Assembly: GCA_902459845.2 (NCBI GenBank)
Contig: CABPSV020000022.1
Coordinates: forward strand, 2,501-21,268
Direction of reading: 5' to 3'
DNA: 18,768 nucleotides
Source of the DNA: Hepatocystis sp. ex Piliocolobus tephrosceles
Lineage: Eukaryota > Apicomplexa > Aconoidasida > Haemosporida > Plasmodiidae
Below are positions 10,209 through 18,768 of this stretch, one piece after another. The first letter of the stretch is position 1. Every line of letters begins with the position of its first letter. The notes under the pieces were generated by a model. The model was not told the DNA's origin, made no database searches, and worked only from the letters and a program-made list of their open reading frames with translations. The position numbers and the translations under genes are program-made.

Positions 10209-10209
<1 letters not shown>

Positions 10210-10306
<97 letters not shown>
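10210..10306 (+). repeat. Paired long T tracts
   Basis: A 65-T tract (10210-10274), two A, then about 30 more T. This is the right boundary of the duplicated block. It produces the meaningless poly-Lys frame on the minus strand. Confidence 0.95.
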
Positions 10307-10501
10307 CAACTGACAAGCCTAATATTTAGATAGATATTTTTTTTTCTCTACGCTAGTTTATAATCATTTGTATACGTACAAATGAACATATAGATGTATA
10401 AATACATAAATGCATGTACGTATGGGTGAAAAGCACACGAGCGTGTGTTTTTGTATAATGCTAAAAGGATAAAAGTTTTAAATAGCTATTTAGTATGAAT
10501 G

Positions 10502-10539
<38 letters not shown>

Positions 10540-10552
10540 TAAGCTGTAAAGG

Positions 10553-17089
<6,537 letters not shown>

Positions 17090-17093
<4 letters not shown>

Positions 17094-18077
17094 GTACTGT
17101 TTAATAACCCAACACTCATCGTAAAACTTTTACATTTTTTTTTACCCTGTTTTATTAAATGTACTAACAATACATTTTTCTAAGTTTAAAAAAAAAAAAA
17201 GAAAAAACAAGAAGCGAAAACTAGGCGGCAAAAGTTAGGTAATGAAAGCTAGGCAGAAAAAGTTAGGCAGCGAAAATTATAAAAATATTGAGCAAAAGTA
17301 TAAAAACAAATAAAAGAAAAATTACGTAAGTATATATATATGTTTGTTAGATTATACCTACATGTATTCAATAGTATATAAAGTTTCTATCGGTATTACA
17401 ATTTCATTCACTATAACATATTTTATGTATGATTTTTGGCTTGGTATACGCATATATATATTATTAACTCATTTTAAAGCAATGAAATCAGAAAAATGAT
17501 AAAACAACATCTCTTCTATTTACTTTTTCCCCATTCTTGCTTATATTTGTCTACTTCGTAAATGCAGAGAAAATAAGAAAAAATAAAAAGCACGCACTTT
17601 TACTATAATACAATACTTACATATTTATGCCCATTGGTACATTCATTTTACTGTTTAAGATACATGTTTGCTTATCACACAACGATGTTCTAAAAAATAT
17701 ATATAAATTACTTTGTATTATTTGTTTAGAAAAAATTGTTTTTTAATACAATAATAATAATTTTTTTTTTTTTTTATTGCTTTATTTTTTTTTTACTAAT
17801 AAGCTGTTGAAATAAAAAAAAAAAAATAATAAACAAAAATATTGAAGTGATGATGTTGTTCAAAAGTGAATAAGAAAAGAATAGGAGAGAGTTAAAAAAA
17901 AAAAAAAAATTATAAATGTTATATCATTAAAATTTTAATACTTTTTTGTCTATGTTTTAAGAAAAAAAAAAACAAAAATGTAGTCGTGTTTATTTAGTAG
18001 TGCTTATGTAGTCGTGCTTATATAGTACGTACTTATATAGTACGTACTTATATAGTACGTACTTATATAGTACATTC

Positions 18078-18078
<1 letters not shown>
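17090..18078 (+). repeat. Direct copy of 9221-10209 (copy 2)
   Basis: Apparently identical at an offset of 7869. It begins inside the A tract that interrupts the EGF-protein gene (17062-17090) and ends at a 77-T tract. No gene of its own is seen. Confidence 0.95.

Positions 18079-18155
<77 letters not shown>
18079..18155 (+). repeat. 77-T tract joining two duplicated blocks
   Basis: A pure T run connecting the direct copy of the 9221-10209 block to the inverted copy of the 5623-6161 block. The original neighbours are T65 (10210) and A38 (6162), so the join falls exactly within homopolymer. Confidence 0.95.
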
Positions 18156-18159
<4 letters not shown>

Positions 18160-18692
18160 TTTTAAAACCATAGCTAATTTATTTGAATTTAGGTCTACAT
18201 CATTTTAAAAAGTGAAACAAGAAAAGTAAAATTAATGAATTTTTAAATATTTTTTTTTTTTTTTTTTAATATTTAACATTTAATACTTAATGTTTAATGT
18301 TGATGATGTTGGTGCAAATTATAGTACAATAAAAAAAATAAAATAAACATTTTCCATATTTAACAAATTTTTATTGTTCAGACAATTTGTAAAATTTTTC
18401 TTAATATATCTTAGTGTGATTCTTGTTCACCTACATACCAATATCTACCACCTACGTACCAATATCTACTACCTACGTACTAATATCTGAGAGTTTAGAC
18501 CCTCGTATAACTAAAGTTTATACAAAACAAATTATTATAACAAATAAAAACACAACATATAATAACATTTACAATACATTTTTGCTTTTTGTTTAATGCA
18601 GTTGACTGACCTTTTTTTTTTTTTTTAACTCATAAAATTGATATATTAATATTTTAAAACAAAAATGATTTAATTTTTTTCAAAAAAAAACT

Positions 18693-18768
<76 letters not shown>
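18156..18768 (-). repeat. Inverted copy of 5623-6161 ending in a T tract (copy 2)
   Basis: Reverse complement of the left-hand block up to 18694, then 74 T up to the window end; the left-hand counterpart is A50. The 21-bp repeat of 5829-5891 reappears at 18426-18488 on the opposite strand. The sequence terminates in homopolymer. Confidence 0.93.

Larger units (their letters stand above)
9221..10209 (+). repeat. Block directly duplicated at 17090-18078 (copy 1)
   Basis: This 989-base block recurs downstream at a constant offset of 7869 bases. Every position I compared matches, including internal homopolymers such as the 13-A tract near 9319-9331. It is bounded on the left by an A tract of about 28 ending at 9219, where C at 9220 is A in the copy, and on the right by a 65-T tract (10210-10274). 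No gene is evident in it; it contains arrays at 9350-9408 and 10111-10206. Confidence 0.95.
7905..10552. promoter_or_regulatory. Head-to-head intergenic region (eIF3f and the EGF-protein gene)
   Basis: The two flanking genes diverge from this 2.6-kb stretch, so it should contain both promoters, although no specific element can be named in such A/T-rich DNA. It holds a T tract next to the eIF3f start, tandem arrays at 8493-8603, 8816-9073, 9350-9408 and 10111-10206, and T tracts at 10210-10274, 10276-10306 and 10507-10537. A minus-strand frame with some complexity at 9101-9180 (SFIPRVNSTVFYALRG) has no supporting gene context. The sub-block 9221-10209 recurs at 17090-18078. Confidence 0.5.

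Noticed and set aside
10121..10309. Minus-strand poly-Lys open frame
   Set aside because: It is only the translation of two T tracts and the adjoining 15-bp array.

Overview
The window is nuclear DNA of a malaria parasite (genus Plasmodium). The base composition is extremely A+T rich outside exons. There are many homopolymer tracts of tens of A or T, TA dinucleotide runs, small introns with GT..AG ends, and proteins with Asn, Asp/Gly and His/Lys low-complexity inserts. The species cannot be fixed from the sequence alone. All gene models below were assembled by eye from reading frames, splice sites and matching intron phases; no search was run.

Layout from left to right. Positions 37-1037 (minus) hold part of PIG-A, the catalytic glycosyltransferase of the first step of GPI-anchor synthesis; it runs off the left edge and its N-terminal exons are missing on the other side. 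Positions 1464-3078 (plus) hold a complete six-exon gene for a small membrane-anchored cytochrome b5-domain protein. Positions 3272-4439 (minus) hold an organellar, bacterial-type ribosomal protein uL3 gene in three exons. Positions 4470-6592 are mostly low-complexity DNA with one or two exon-like fragments. Positions 6593-7904 (minus) hold the two-exon gene for translation initiation factor eIF3 subunit F. Positions 7905-10552 are a long head-to-head intergenic region with several tandem repeat arrays. Positions 10553-17059 (plus) hold at least four exons of a large secreted protein of unknown function with a tandem pair of EGF-like modules near its visible C-end. The genes are ordinary neighbours with no operon logic: GPI synthesis, redox or heme binding, organellar translation, cytosolic translation, and a secreted or surface protein.

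The most striking structure is at the right end. From 17060 onward there is no unique sequence. Positions 17090-18078 are an apparently perfect direct copy of 9221-10209, and 18156-18694 are an apparently perfect inverted copy of 6161-5623. All the joins fall inside long A or T tracts, and the window ends inside another such tract. The large secreted-protein gene is cut at one of these joins. PIG-A loses its N-terminal half next to a 38-A tract in the same way. The simplest reading is homopolymer-mediated misassembly at a contig end; a real recent rearrangement between poly(dA:dT) tracts is the alternative. I see no evidence for a novel defence, mobile or RNA-guided system. The best candidate for undescribed biology is the large EGF-containing secreted protein.
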